DNA of 64,000 nt from positions 310,001-374,000 of the forward strand of contig JACVRA010000063.1 in assembly GCA_019828545.1 (NCBI GenBank), given 5' to 3'. Shown piece by piece: positions 1 to 11,000 of the stretch. Origin of the DNA: Paracamarosporium sp. OC-R06-R3. Lineage: Eukaryota; Ascomycota; Dothideomycetes; Pleosporales; Didymosphaeriaceae. Made by a program: the position numbers and the translations under genes. The first letter of the stretch is position 1. Each line of letters begins with the position of its first letter. The notes below the pieces were generated by a model. The model made no database searches. It was not told where the DNA came from and saw nothing but the letters and a program-made list of their open reading frames with translations.

Positions 1-1642
1 CTTTCAACACGCTCTCCTTCCCACTCTTCAAGATATTTTGTGAGCCCCATGCCGATTCTGTTGCATTCGCAGATCCCACGTAAGCCCAAGCAAAAGGCGT
101 GCCATCCTTTTTGTGGCCCCGAGCTAAGAGAATCTTGTTGTGTGACAAGAGACCAGGTCGTGTTGATCTGTGGTTTCGGAGACATTTACGGGCGAACGAA
201 GGAGCATTGTAGCTTCTCGAGTTCAGGGTAATGATTCCGCCGCAGTCTACACCTCCCGTGCTGCTGGTCACAGTGTCGTAGGTTGGAAAATAGACACGAA
301 ATCGGTCAGACCAGTCTTCAGGAGCTTTACCGGTCAAGGGATGGAGTCCGCTAGCGGCCAAGTAGATCTTGTGAAGGAATTCCTCCTTCAGGCCACCTAA
401 CGAAGACGACGCATAGTCCAATTCTAGGCGCTCAACGTTATCAAGTTTCAGTCGTCGTATAGCTGTCGCAAGACCCGCCAAACCAGTGTCGTTACGCCTT
501 GGTCCATTCGAGTGACTTCCTGCTCTACGCTTTTGTCAGTCTGGTTGTTTGCTTTAATTGCCTCTATAAACTCACATTGAGTGAACAAATGCGAACCGGT
601 GTGTTTCCGAGAAGTCGAACTTGCGTAGACCGTCAAGTACATTCTTGCCAACCTCTTGTGCTTCGAGGAATGAAACCAGGTCCTGCCCAAACGCGGTCTC
701 GACCTTCCCAGCAATCGTTCCACCAGGACGGCGTGGCAAGTCAATCAAAAACAATGTGTTCTCGAGAACCGCTGGCTGCCACGACCCTGGCGTCTTTGGA
801 TCCTGTCCAGTCTCTCCCCATTCCACTTTCATTAAGTTGGCTGTAGGAACCACGATCCTAAGGTGTGTGTCGTGGAAAAGCAACATTAATTTGCTGTGCA
901 TAGTGGTTGTAGCACGCATTGGTGGAAAATGTGGCTTGAGATTCGGAATGCTGCATTCAGCAAGCTCTTGGAGTGTTTTCTGTCGCATTGCTTCTCCTTG
1001 AGCACCAATAATCCAGTAATGTTTGATCTTCTTTGGGTCCGCTTTATGGAAGATGAACTCGTGGTCCCATTGAAAGGAGCTCAAGACAGCTATATTGAGG
1101 GTCGAGGCTTGCAGAACCTCCTCAAGGCTGATATCATCGGTGCGAGGATGTTTGTAAGCCCAAGTACGCTTGATGGCACCTTCAGGATATTGGATTCCAG
1201 TTGAAATTGCAGAATTAGCTTGTTTAGCAACTTGTTTCGACGGTCTCTCGGGGGATGCGCTTCGCTTCCGTTTTCCCAGTCGCGCAAGCCGCTCTTGCTC
1301 CATGGCTTTTCTATCCAATAAGAACGCATTCCCACTTGTCGAAGGTTTAGAAGTCGGAGCAACTGAAGCTTCTACATGCCGTTGAGTTTTGTTCTTGCTT
1401 TCTGGAGTAGGCGCAGCGGCGTACTGTGAAAGACCAGTGCTGGGGGAGTTGACTCTCGTGGCCTCAGATCCTGGTCCAGTACTGGGCGTGTCGACTTTTG
1501 GTACTCCCTCGAGTGAGAGAGCAATGGCCAAGCGCATGTCCCTGTCGTAGTTGGACTCGTCGTCCGGAGACGAGGTCCTAGTGTCTTGCATAGAAAGCGC
1601 AATTGCTTGCCGAATTTCATCGTCATCATCGGAAGAAGCCAT
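1..1642 (-). CDS. TDP1: Tyrosyl-DNA phosphodiesterase 1 with N-terminal ubiquitin-interacting motifs (partial)
   Basis: Hydrolyses the bond between DNA 3' ends and stalled topoisomerase I tyrosine, in the nucleus. Exon 1 is 1642-576 and exon 2 is 524-1, running off the window; the 51-base intron (575-525) starts GTGAGT and ends TAG. About 530 residues are present. The first catalytic motif, MHSKLMLL followed by PTANL, lies near residue 248. The second, SHNKILL followed by GSANATESAWG, lies in exon 2. Joining the exons gives FVHSIAGSHS, a stretch expected in Tdp1, which supports the splice. Two ubiquitin-interacting-motif-like helices (EIRQAIALSMQ near residue 9 and DMRLAIALSLEG near 34) precede a disordered linker. 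The C-terminus is missing only because the window ends. Both HKN motifs make the assignment secure. Confidence 0.93.
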
Positions 1643-2159
1643 TTGGCGAAAGGAAATGAAAGTTGTGTGGTGGTTGTTTGGACGTCGTTAGAAAGTGTTA
1701 CGAGTAGAGATGAGGCGAGCTTCGGCGCGCTGTCACGTGGGCACGTGCTATCCGAGATCCGCTTAGTAAGCTTGCATACCGTCGTACTCGGAATTTCGAC
1801 TCTGTCCATCTGTTCAGTATCGAACAGTACGTAGCACCATGTGTCTGTCAAGCTTTTAAACTAGGAGTAAATGTGCAGGTTTTGAATTGAGATCTCTTCA
1901 TTCTACGCTTCTATCTCGAGAATCTCAAGTCAAAACAACAACCCACGTACATGCCCAGTACACATGTGCACAGTATTACCGTCCACCCCTATCAAAAAAT
2001 GTCTACGGTGTCCAAATGAGAACAGAATTTAGTCGACAAAAGACCTTTACAGAGACATCCTGCGGCAAAGAAAAGTCCCGTCAAACTCAATGCGGAGACG
2101 TGCACACCCATCATCGGTCCTTGTCATACTTTGATTCTTTAGCATTTCGTCCTTTCTAC
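1643..2159. promoter_or_regulatory. TDP1 promoter / ELP2 3' region with paired CACGTG sites
   Basis: No supported gene lies here. Two CACGTG E-boxes at 1734-1739 and 1742-1747, separated by two bases, lie about 95 bases upstream of the TDP1 start. Such sites are bound by bHLH factors in fungi; use here is inference. The rest is the presumed ELP2 terminator region on the same strand. Confidence 0.45.
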
Positions 2160-4649
2160 CTAGCTACCCTCTACACTAAAAACCCTCACCGAGGAGTCCT
2201 CACTCGCAACTGCCATCTGCTGCCCCACCCCACCCCTACCCGGCCTCCACACAATCTGATTAATTCCCTTCGCAGGCGAAACATCCCTCTCGACAACAAC
2301 CGTAGAAACCTTATCCAAGCCCTCTGCCTCAGCCGTACCCACAACCAACTCTCCACCCTCCGTACCAAACGAGAATTGCAGCGTGCCTTCCGAAGCCTGC
2401 CGATTACACGCCACAGCCGTGACCGCCGCATTCGCGGATACAGACCCCTTAAGCACAACGCCATCATCGTTGACCTGCCATATCTTTACATTCTTGTCTC
2501 GTCCTGCAGTCAGGAAAGTCGGGTGAGCGAGGGGCATCCAGGATGCGCCGAGGATCATCCGAGTGTGGCCTTTGGGGTTGGCATGTTTCAACGCATATGC
2601 TGCATCCGGGCGTTTCTCCCAGACGACCCACTGCCTGTCTCGGCCAACGCTGAGCAGGTACTTGTCGTCGGGAGAAAACTGCAGCGCGGTGACAGTAAGA
2701 GAGTGCGCCTTCAGCGGTGGTTTGATTTCCAGCCACTCTTTCGTGTCGTACAAGCGTATGACGGCGTGGTCGATCGAGCTCGCGCGACAGGCGGTCGCTA
2801 CTAGAGACCCGTCGCTGCTCACGGCCACGGCGGATATCTCGTAGCCGTGGCCGTACAGTTTTTCTGTCTCGGGCCAGAGGAGATGGCGCGCGAGGTGGTC
2901 TTCGAAAGGAGGGTGGTCGAATTCGAGCGTCGACTTGCGCACGATGGAGGCAGGGTCTACTGCTTCACGCTCGTCGTCGTCGCCGTTCGCTACGGGTTCT
3001 TCTTCGCCGACGGCTTGGATTGCTTTGTTGGAGAGACCGAGGACGGGGATGTTGGCCGCATCGGGGAGCTCTGCGCTCGTCGCTTCGATCTTGCAGAGCT
3101 TGTCTAGCATCTCTGCGACGCCTTTCGGCTCGTCGAAGACCCGGAGGAGCTTCTCGTCCGCGCCAGATATGAATTGCACGTTGGTGACGCAGTCGATGCA
3201 ATTGAGATCGTAACCGTGGATCTGTGGACGCGAGAATTCGTGCCATGATGAGCTCTCCTCACGCTTCCATTCGGAAAATAGACGAGTTGTTTGGTCCGAG
3301 CCAGTTGTGAGGAGGTATGTTCCGTCTCTTGACCAGCTCAAGCCTTTGACTTCTCGAACGTGTCCGGTGATCGCTACTTGTTGTGTCCACATATCTTGGG
3401 TGGAAGAGTACGTCCACCGGCGCCAGCTGCCAGTGCGTCCGAGCGAAACCACAGAATCGCCATCCGGCGACCAGAGACCAATCCAGAAGCCTCCAGCGCT
3501 GCCAGTCGCGCTGGTAGATCCTTTCTGGCCACTTATCTCGCCAAGCCTGGTGATGCAGACCCATACCCCCGATGTAGAGTCGGCCTCCCATATAGCGAGG
3601 GAGTTGTCCTCAGATGTAGACAACAGCTGGAGCTTCCTTGCTCTTTGTCGCCAAGACGCTGTATATATCCAATCCTCATGGCCAAGAAGCAAAGCTTCGA
3701 ACGTGATGGAGTACTTCGATGCCGCTGACGCAAAACGATGAGCCTTGTTAGACAATGATTTCCCTAGAACGCCTAGGGCAGGGTCGTTTAGAGCGCTGCT
3801 CACCGCGGGCAGCTCCTCACCCTGGTGAACGCGCCATAGGCGAACATACTTGTCTTGACTTGCAGATGCAAGCAATAGATCACTATTGCCATCGGAACTC
3901 TCCCTCGTGAAGTCTAGCGCACGGATCCAGCCCTCGTGTCCGGTCAAGGTAGCAGAAAGTTGAAATTGGGTATCATGAGAAACAAAAATCTGAATGGTGC
4001 TGCGTGTGCCTCCTACGGCTAGTACAAGGGAACTGTCGTCCAGCTTAGACAACGCAATGGCCAATGGGAAATAACGTGGTGCCAGGGATATCGACTGGAT
4101 CAGTTCGATATCAATAGTGGTGAAGTCGGCATCGTGGACGAGTTTCCAGATCTTTACAACGCCGTCCGATGCTCCGGTTGCGAATATGTCTGAGTCCGAC
4201 AGAGTGGCGATGCGGGTGATTGGACTCTTGTGCTCCGTCACCGTCTTGACAAGATCAAATTTAATCTGGGGGTTTCGAAGACCCTTCCAGATGCGCAAGG
4301 AGTGGTCTGCTCCACCACTCAGAAGCACACTGGTACTAGAAGAAGCGGTTGGAAAGAACTTGACGGAATTCACCACATCAGTGTGACCATTCAAGATGGC
4401 CGTCACGCCACGCAACCTCTCGTCCTGCTTCGATTTAGCAGAGCCTCCAGGCTACAAATGATATCATGGCCATACCGAAGGCTCCCACAGTGCGATGCAA
4501 TTGTCCGCGCCAAAAGCCAACAGCCGCGACCCATGCTGGTCCCAGTCCGCAGCAGCAGGGTTCCGATTCCCACCAATCGAAATGAACTCTGGTGCAACAC
4601 TCATTGTCATGTCATGTGGACTGTGCTGAAGAGTAGGCGGCGAAGTCAT
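2160..4649 (-). CDS. ELP2: Elongator complex subunit 2 (WD40 protein)
   Basis: WD40 scaffold subunit of Elongator, which makes the 5-carboxymethyl-type modification on wobble uridine of tRNAs. Exon 1 is 4649-4476 and exon 2 is 4424-2160; the 51-base intron starts GTATGG and ends GCAG. The product is about 812 residues, the usual Elp2 length. The start EFISIGGNRNPAAADWD is typical of Elp2. Many WD repeats follow, such as LSGGADHSLRIWKG, ASASQDKYVRLWRV, STSEDNSLAIWE, TTGSDQTTRLF and TAGRDKNVKIWQV, consistent with two beta-propellers. An in-frame methionine about 13 codons further in is an equally possible start. It is divergent from URM1 across only about 125 bases. Confidence 0.93.
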
Positions 4650-4774
4650 GGCCTTTGGAGATTTCTACCGCGCTAGCCTCGCTTGGGGCACCGTGGAGGG
4701 TTTAGCGCTCGCTCCAAACTGCGTCTTTCGTATGCCACGGCTCCGAGCCCCACGACGCCTGCGTGTGAACAGCG
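4650..4774. promoter_or_regulatory. Short divergent promoter shared by ELP2 and URM1
   Basis: Only 125 bases separate the start codons of two divergent genes acting on the same tRNA nucleoside. It must hold both 5' leaders and promoters. I see no TATA box. A bidirectional promoter is inferred from spacing only. Confidence 0.6.
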
Positions 4775-5212
4775 ATGGCGGAATCAAAGAACGATGGGAC
4801 GATCTCCATAACAGTTGAGTTTAGGTAGACCTCGTCAGTAATAAAGGCGTTGTGATTTTGCGCTGACCGACACCAGTGGAGGCCTGGAGATGCTCTTCTC
4901 GAATGAACGAAAGTTATCTCTTACTATCCCTGTCAAGGATGAGAATGGGACACGATCGAACATAGCGTTCCTCGTGAGGCACCTGTGTGGTACTGTCATG
5001 AAGGACCCAAGAAAGGAGTTGTTTGTTTTGGACGATACAGTGTACGTCCGCTGCACAAATGTATAGTTTACATATTTGCTGACCGTATGGGTAGGAGACC
5101 GGGTATCTTAGTGCTCATCAACGATGCAGACTGGGAGCTCGAGGGCGAAGACAAGTATGAAATCGAAGAAGGTGATAACATTCTGTTTGTGTCTACGCTG
5201 CATGGAGGATAG
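4775..5212 (+). CDS. URM1: Ubiquitin-related modifier 1
   Basis: Small beta-grasp sulfur carrier that supplies sulfur for 2-thiolation of wobble uridine in cytosolic tRNAs and can be conjugated to proteins. Three exons: 4775-4824, 4877-5041 and 5095-5212; the introns start GTAGAC and GTACGT and both end AG. The product is about 110 residues, the family size. Landmarks are [16 protein letters not shown] at the N-terminus, [20 protein letters not shown], and the C-terminal FVSTLHGG, whose terminal Gly-Gly is the thiocarboxylation site. All joins preserve frame and give the expected family sequence. It is divergent from ELP2, its pathway partner. Confidence 0.95.
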
Positions 5213-5302
5213 ACAACAGGAGACATAATTCGCATTTCTTAGCATACAGGGTTTCATAAAATCATACGTATACAACGTAATGCCTTACAGCAGAGGTTGT
5301 AT

Positions 5303-6932
5303 TCACTCTGCAGAAGCACTGACAGGCACCCTTTCCACGCCTCTAACCCATCTTCTGCGCCTCCACTCTCCCTTCCGACTCGGCCTTCCCTTCTCCCATG
5401 CTCGCCTGAGCACCTCCCTCTCCGAATCACTCCCTACACCCCCAACACTCCGTTTCTTTAGCCTCGTCCTCTCCTTTCCGTTCTTTCCACTTTTCCCGCT
5501 CTTCATGCTGAGCTCCTTCTCCCGTATGTCGTCCAGATCCTCGTAGTGGAGATCCGTAACCCAGCGTTCGCCCTCAATCTCGACTTCTACACCTGTGACA
5601 CAGCGCTCCTCGACCCACTCGCGAGAAAGAAGATCAAGAACCCATTTTTTGTCGCTCCAACGCCAGCCGCGCGGAGGTTGCACATCTTCGAAGAACGGGG
5701 TCCCCTTAGGACGATCGCCTGCGATGCGGGATGGTGCTAGTGGCGCATATGGCGTCGGACCAAAGATATAGGGTTCGTATTCGCCGTCTGTGTCGTGGAG
5801 CGGTCTGTGCTGCAGCTCGAAGATCTCGACTTCGCGCCTTTCCGGGTCGGTTTCGAGCTCAATGTCTTTCGAAATGTTGAGCAGGAAAGAACGGCCCTCG
5901 TGTTCTTTTTCGGAAAATAGACGCTCGTTCTCTGGTGTCGCGAGGAAATCTTGTACGGTGGGGTGCCCAAGAATCGTCAGAGCGTAACCTATGGCAAGGA
6001 ATATAAAGCGCCAAGGCAGCAAATGCGCGGAGATGAAGAGCATGACCGAGGAACATAGGAGTATGATGTAGAGCATGGAGCTCAGAGATTCGTTGGAGAA
6101 GTTGGTGAGCGGTGTGATGAAGGAAACAATGGCATCGTGACCGCGGGAGAAATCTTCCATGGCGTTCTGTAAGTCGCGCATATTTCGGAAGAAGTCTTTG
6201 GAAAGTTCAGGTGCGGGCTTCACTGTCCGAGCCGCAGCCAGCGGTGGTCCGCCCAAGGGATACAGATCGGTGGGGAGATGGGCAGGCGGAGGGGGATGTC
6301 GAGCAAGGAAGGCGGGGACCATGATGAAGAAGAGACAGCAGGCGAGGGGTAGCACGGCAAGCAGCGTGGGGTTTACGCATACGAAGGTGTACACGAAGAG
6401 GAAAGAGAGCGTTTGCGTGGGCTGCCGCCAGGTGAAGAGACGGATTGCGCGGTTTTCGGCAACGAAGGCCACACCTATCCGGGCGTTGAAGCGGCGGAAG
6501 TTGGAGGACATTTGCGGAAGGGAGAAGTTGGGACGATCGACATATTTCCGCGAGCGACGGTCTTTGGCCTGGGGTGTTGCGGCGTCATCATCATCGAGCT
6601 CTTGGGGGAGGACTGAAGAGAGAAGGCTACATGAGGGTGTCAGTCATGTGACATGGAATGGTTTCCCGAATGGATGTTGGTTTCGGATAGTGAGCAACGA
6701 CTTACAGAGTGAACATTTTGTCTGAAAAGCGGTTCGATGACTCGGGGCGGTCTGCATTGTCGCCCAAAGACTGCAGCTTGTCTTTGAGCTTGCTAGCAGA
6801 GAGGTGGTGTCGCGAGTCGCTGCTCGGGGTTGCTGAAGACGAGGGACGGGACTGGTCGTCTGGGCTGGTGACTGATACTACGGGGATGGGTGTGTCGCGG
6901 TTGGCGAAGGCGTCTGGCGGTTCGTTGCTCAT
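5303..6932 (-). CDS. Peroxisomal membrane peroxin, Pex23/Pex24 type with DysF domain
   Basis: Integral membrane protein of the Pex28-32 (Pex23/24) family, which controls peroxisome size and number and sits in peroxisomal or ER membrane. Exon 1 is 6932-6706 and exon 2 is 6626-5303, with a 79-base GTAAGT...TAG intron. Product is about 516 residues. Residues 1-70 are polar and probably disordered. The conserved block around NFRRFNARIGVAF and the hydrophobic run TLSFLFVYTFVCVNPTLLAV follow, then a second hydrophobic region near LLCSSVMLFISAHLLPWRFI. The C-terminal half has dysferlin-type features (VEIFELQHR, PRGWRWSDKKWVLD, and W-V-T-D). The tail is very basic. Which paralogue (Pex28-32) cannot be told by eye. 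Confidence 0.85.
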
Positions 6933-8067
6933 GGTGGGCTTGTGCTCTCAGTCTTGGGCTCGTCTGGGTGTCAAGATAGTCGTGGTCTGAAGCACCGCCA
7001 CAGTTCTCTGGGTGTTGTGACTAGACGATCGAATTCACATGTTGGCCGGCCCGTGCGTGGTTCACGAAGCGTTGCTGCAACACCGTGTCAGTCTGGCTCC
7101 GCTCCAGGGTCGACGATGGCGTTGATCAGGGTGCAGCTTCAGTGCTCCCGAAATGACGGCATGTGCTGGCGCGAGGCGTTTGGGTTTGGGGCGGCGCATG
7201 GCCGGGACTTGTGATGTGCAGGGCCGCCCGTGGGCCTCGCCGCCTCGCCGCCTCGCCTTCCCCTTCCCCTTTCTGCTCTGCGTCTGCCAGGCACAGGCAC
7301 CGGCAACGTGCATCGCATTGAGTCGCCTCCGCGTCTGCCTGCACCGCGGCGGCGACGAGTTGGACGAGGCACTCCGCGCGGGCTGCACCACGGACCGCCT
7401 GGACGCTGACAGCGGCTCGCCCTGTGCCGAGGGCCGCCGTTGAGTACAAGCCAGGCCAGAAATTGGAGAGCGTGCACCGGCGTGGTGCCCGCCGCCCAAG
7501 GCCCTGAGTGGCGGGCCATGCAGGCACTTGGTTGCACGGCACCGTGTAGGTAGCTGAGCGCTCGAGACGACGTCTGCGGGGCTGCGCGCCGCCGTCTGCT
7601 CCCTCGCGAGATTCGCTCGAGCACACGGTTTCCCGGGAGAAGGTGTTGTTTTGATATTATCATCGCACGGCTATTCGTCGAGTCGAAAAGACCCGCTGGG
7701 TGGTCTGTGTCGACATATCGCAACCCTACCTGAATCGCCTGCAAGCTACTGCCACCACTATCCAACTTTGCCTTCTCCTATCTACCGTCCCCTTCAAGCC
7801 CTTCCCTCCAGCACGCTCGGCTGCTTGGTGCAACGATCGTGATCTGCAGGAGGACTCGCCGCGTCTCCTCCTGCTCCCTCCCCCGTCCCGGCTACATCGA
7901 AATGCCCTCGCCCGCATAGTCCTCGCTCCAAGCCTCGAGCTTGGGGAGCAGCAGCCGTCCAGCACGCTGCCCACGCAACGACACATTGGAGAGCAGGCCT
8001 CGGCCGCCTGAGGTGATCTGGAGCCACCAGTCAGCACGCCAGCTTACCGGCAGCCCGCCGCCCTTGG
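6933..8067. promoter_or_regulatory. Divergent intergenic region, peroxin / POM1-like kinase
   Basis: About 1.1 kb without a supported gene. It carries the promoters and 5' leaders of two divergent genes. Pyrimidine-rich stretches are concentrated in the last 400 bases before the kinase, as in many fungal leaders. Overlapping GC-rich ORFs on both strands look like chance. Confidence 0.5.
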
Positions 8068-11000
8068 TTGACAATGGTAGCGCAGCCTCCTGCTCGAACG
8101 AGGATGGAGAGCAGCCTCCCGGTGCTCAGCAGGGCCAGCTCGGCAGAGGAGAGCAACGGCTCGACGGGTGAGTGGCCCCCTCGCGGTGCACAGCCGGTGC
8201 GTGGACAAAGAAGCGCTGACCCGTGTGGTGCTGCAGAGGGTCGCGTCCGCAAGCTGCAGCGAACGGGCGGGACCGACACCACACGCCGAAAAACGAGTGC
8301 GTCCAACATCACGTCTGCTCCTCGACCGCCGGCCCAAGACACCAGCACAAAGACCAGCTTCCGCGGGCGGCGCCAGTCGGTGCGCGACCACAAGGTGCCG
8401 CTGGGCCCGCGCCCGTACGAGAAACAGAGGTGAGAAGGATGCCCCAAACGACGTCGACACGATGCTGATGTGCAATTGCGCGTCCAGGGTGGCCAGCGAG
8501 GCCAGCGCTGCGTCCCATGCCCAGGGCCGCGCCTTCCCCGCCGTCAATGACGCTGCTTCCCGCTTCAGCTTCAACACGCAGGCGCAACCGGACGCTCCTG
8601 CCGATGCGGGCGAGCGCTTCGACTTCATTCCCGAGGTCACCTTTGACGACTTCGCAAACAGCCTCCAGTACGAGCCCGCCCTCAGCAACTTCCCGCAACC
8701 GCCCGACTCATCGACGCTCGCTTCGTCCCACATGGCACCCCAGTCACAGCACCAATTCACCTCCTCCGCCTTGGCATCCTCCACGCACCACGCTCCCTCG
8801 CCCTTCACCTCCAGCGCCGCTGAGACACAGCCTGCACGCAGCACTTCGCTAATCCGCCGCTTCAGCCAGTCCCGAAACAAGGGCGGTGCTCCCAATGCAC
8901 CCACAGAACCTTCGTCCATCCCGCCCCCCGCCTCGAACATGTCGATCCGCACCCGTCGCCAGAGCCAGCTTACCACGCAACCCCCGCCGAATCCAGCTGC
9001 GCGAGCGCCGCGGAAATCGGTAGGCCCGGGTATGTTGCCGACACCCAGCTTGGATAACAGGCAGGATCTGCCCCGGCTGGTCGGCGACAACGTGCAGACA
9101 CGCATGGGACGCACCTCGTCGTTCGGCCAAGGCAACCGCCGCGGCACGCTTCCACCGGGTCTAACTTTAGGACCCGATCCTACTAGAGTTCCCAGTGCAA
9201 CACGCGCTGCAAAAGCGAAATCACTCCATGTGGCTCCGCGTCAGCACCCGGCTATGCTGAATGCCCCAACAGCATCCGATCAGTCCTCTCTGTCCATGGC
9301 GCAATCACGATCGCCAGCGAGACCAACAGTTCGAACTCAGACGCCTTCTTCTTCATCAAGCAAACGACAGTCGACGATGCATCACGTTGGTGGTCTGGGT
9401 GCGAGAACGATAAGCCCGACAGACGCACGAAGACTTAAGAGACTTTCCATGAATCCTAACCCTCCTGGTGGGCCTGTCAGTCCTCCGACGCCTCAAGCCG
9501 ATTTTTCCTTTGATGAACGCTCGTTCAACCAATCACCTGCCATGATTTTTAGGACGAGCGTGACACCATCATCTGCAAGAGCCACGCCCGACCAAAATCT
9601 AAATCGCAAGTCGTACGCTTCGGGTATCTCTATATCCTCAAATTCAAGCCTCAATTCTCTGAGAGTTGCGAATGCCTCGCTACAGCCAAGGACGAACCCT
9701 GCGCTGGCTGGGTCTCGGCTGCCAACCGCAAAACCTAGGAATGTTCATAGCTCGGCTGGCGCAGAGGAAGAAGAGGAGGTGCCACCGGTACCTGCTATTC
9801 CCAAAGCTTACGAATCACCAAAGGACCCTGAACACCAGAGCTTCTCATTCGCAACGTCGGCCTTCAAGTCAAGTCCTGCGGTGAGACCGTCTCCGGAACG
9901 TACAACGTCTGATGATATGGCTTCCGTTTCTTCGCGGAATACACAAACCAAGGGCACTGAATCTGCAAAGAAAGATGCTGCGAAGAAGGAAAAGGTAACA
10001 ATTAGGCACAGAAGAGGACTGACTGTCGGTGCTGGATCCGATGCCGAAAAGAGCCCTTCAGTCCCGAATACCAAGAAGAACCTACAACCAATACGGCTTC
10101 CTCCTCTCAATTTGTTACCTCTCGGTACACCATTCAATAATAGGATCTCATCATTCCCGGCACCTTCTGCTGAAATAGACGATCGTAATACGACGCCGCC
10201 TCCAAAGAGAGCAACCAACAAAACGCCGAGCACACCGATGACTGCATCAAAAGCAAATTTCTTTTCGCGAAACAATAATGTGGACCAATTTGACAATAGC
10301 AAGCATCTCCGCAGTAGCAGTTCTGCATTCAACTTGAGAGCAGCTGACGCTTCACTCCACGGTGCAGCGGCGATGCCCATTCCGACTTTGAACCCCAATC
10401 GCCAAGTAGCCACGCCCTTTTCCTCCAACTCACTGCCGAAGAACAGTGGCGAATATGCACGTCTGTACTCGAGACCGTCTGGGGAGTACAAGCTTAGTGA
10501 CACAGACGTAGAGATGCAAAGCATAAAGGTGCAAGGCCCACGGATCGTCCAAAAGGATACATCGGATTCTGCACAGACATCCACCTCAACTGAGCCCGAG
10601 ACTCCTTCTTCTGGTTCCTCGTTGAGGCGTAAGCTCAGTCTAAGTGGCTGGCGCCGTGCTTCTTCGAAAGCTGCCACGCATGCTACGCGTAACAGCCAGG
10701 CTCGGAACGCGCCGCAGAAGAGTCAGGATCCAGGACCCCAACCGCCGAAACACGGTGATATGCCTCCTCCAAAACTTCCTGCTTCAGCAACGTGGAATGG
10801 AACAGTTGGCGCGAGTCCGACACCTGCCACGCGCGCCCGGCCTTCCCTCGACTTTGGCCGCCGCAAGCCCTCTGCGACGGCGCCAATCGCTAGCGACACC
10901 GAGGCTGACAAGGACGGTCGCAAAGCGAACGGCAGTTCAGGCGTCCGCGCTGCTTCCGGCTACTCAGAGCAACCGAACGGACAGTCTGTACCGAAATCGA

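Noticed and set aside
7126..7765. Minus-strand ORFs of 145-208 residues upstream of the kinase
   Set aside because: Mutually overlapping frames, Arg/Ala-rich, in GC-rich leader sequence.
9808..10677. 289-residue minus-strand ORF
   Set aside because: It is antisense to the kinase's disordered coding region and has no recognisable domain; GC-biased codons keep the antisense frame open.
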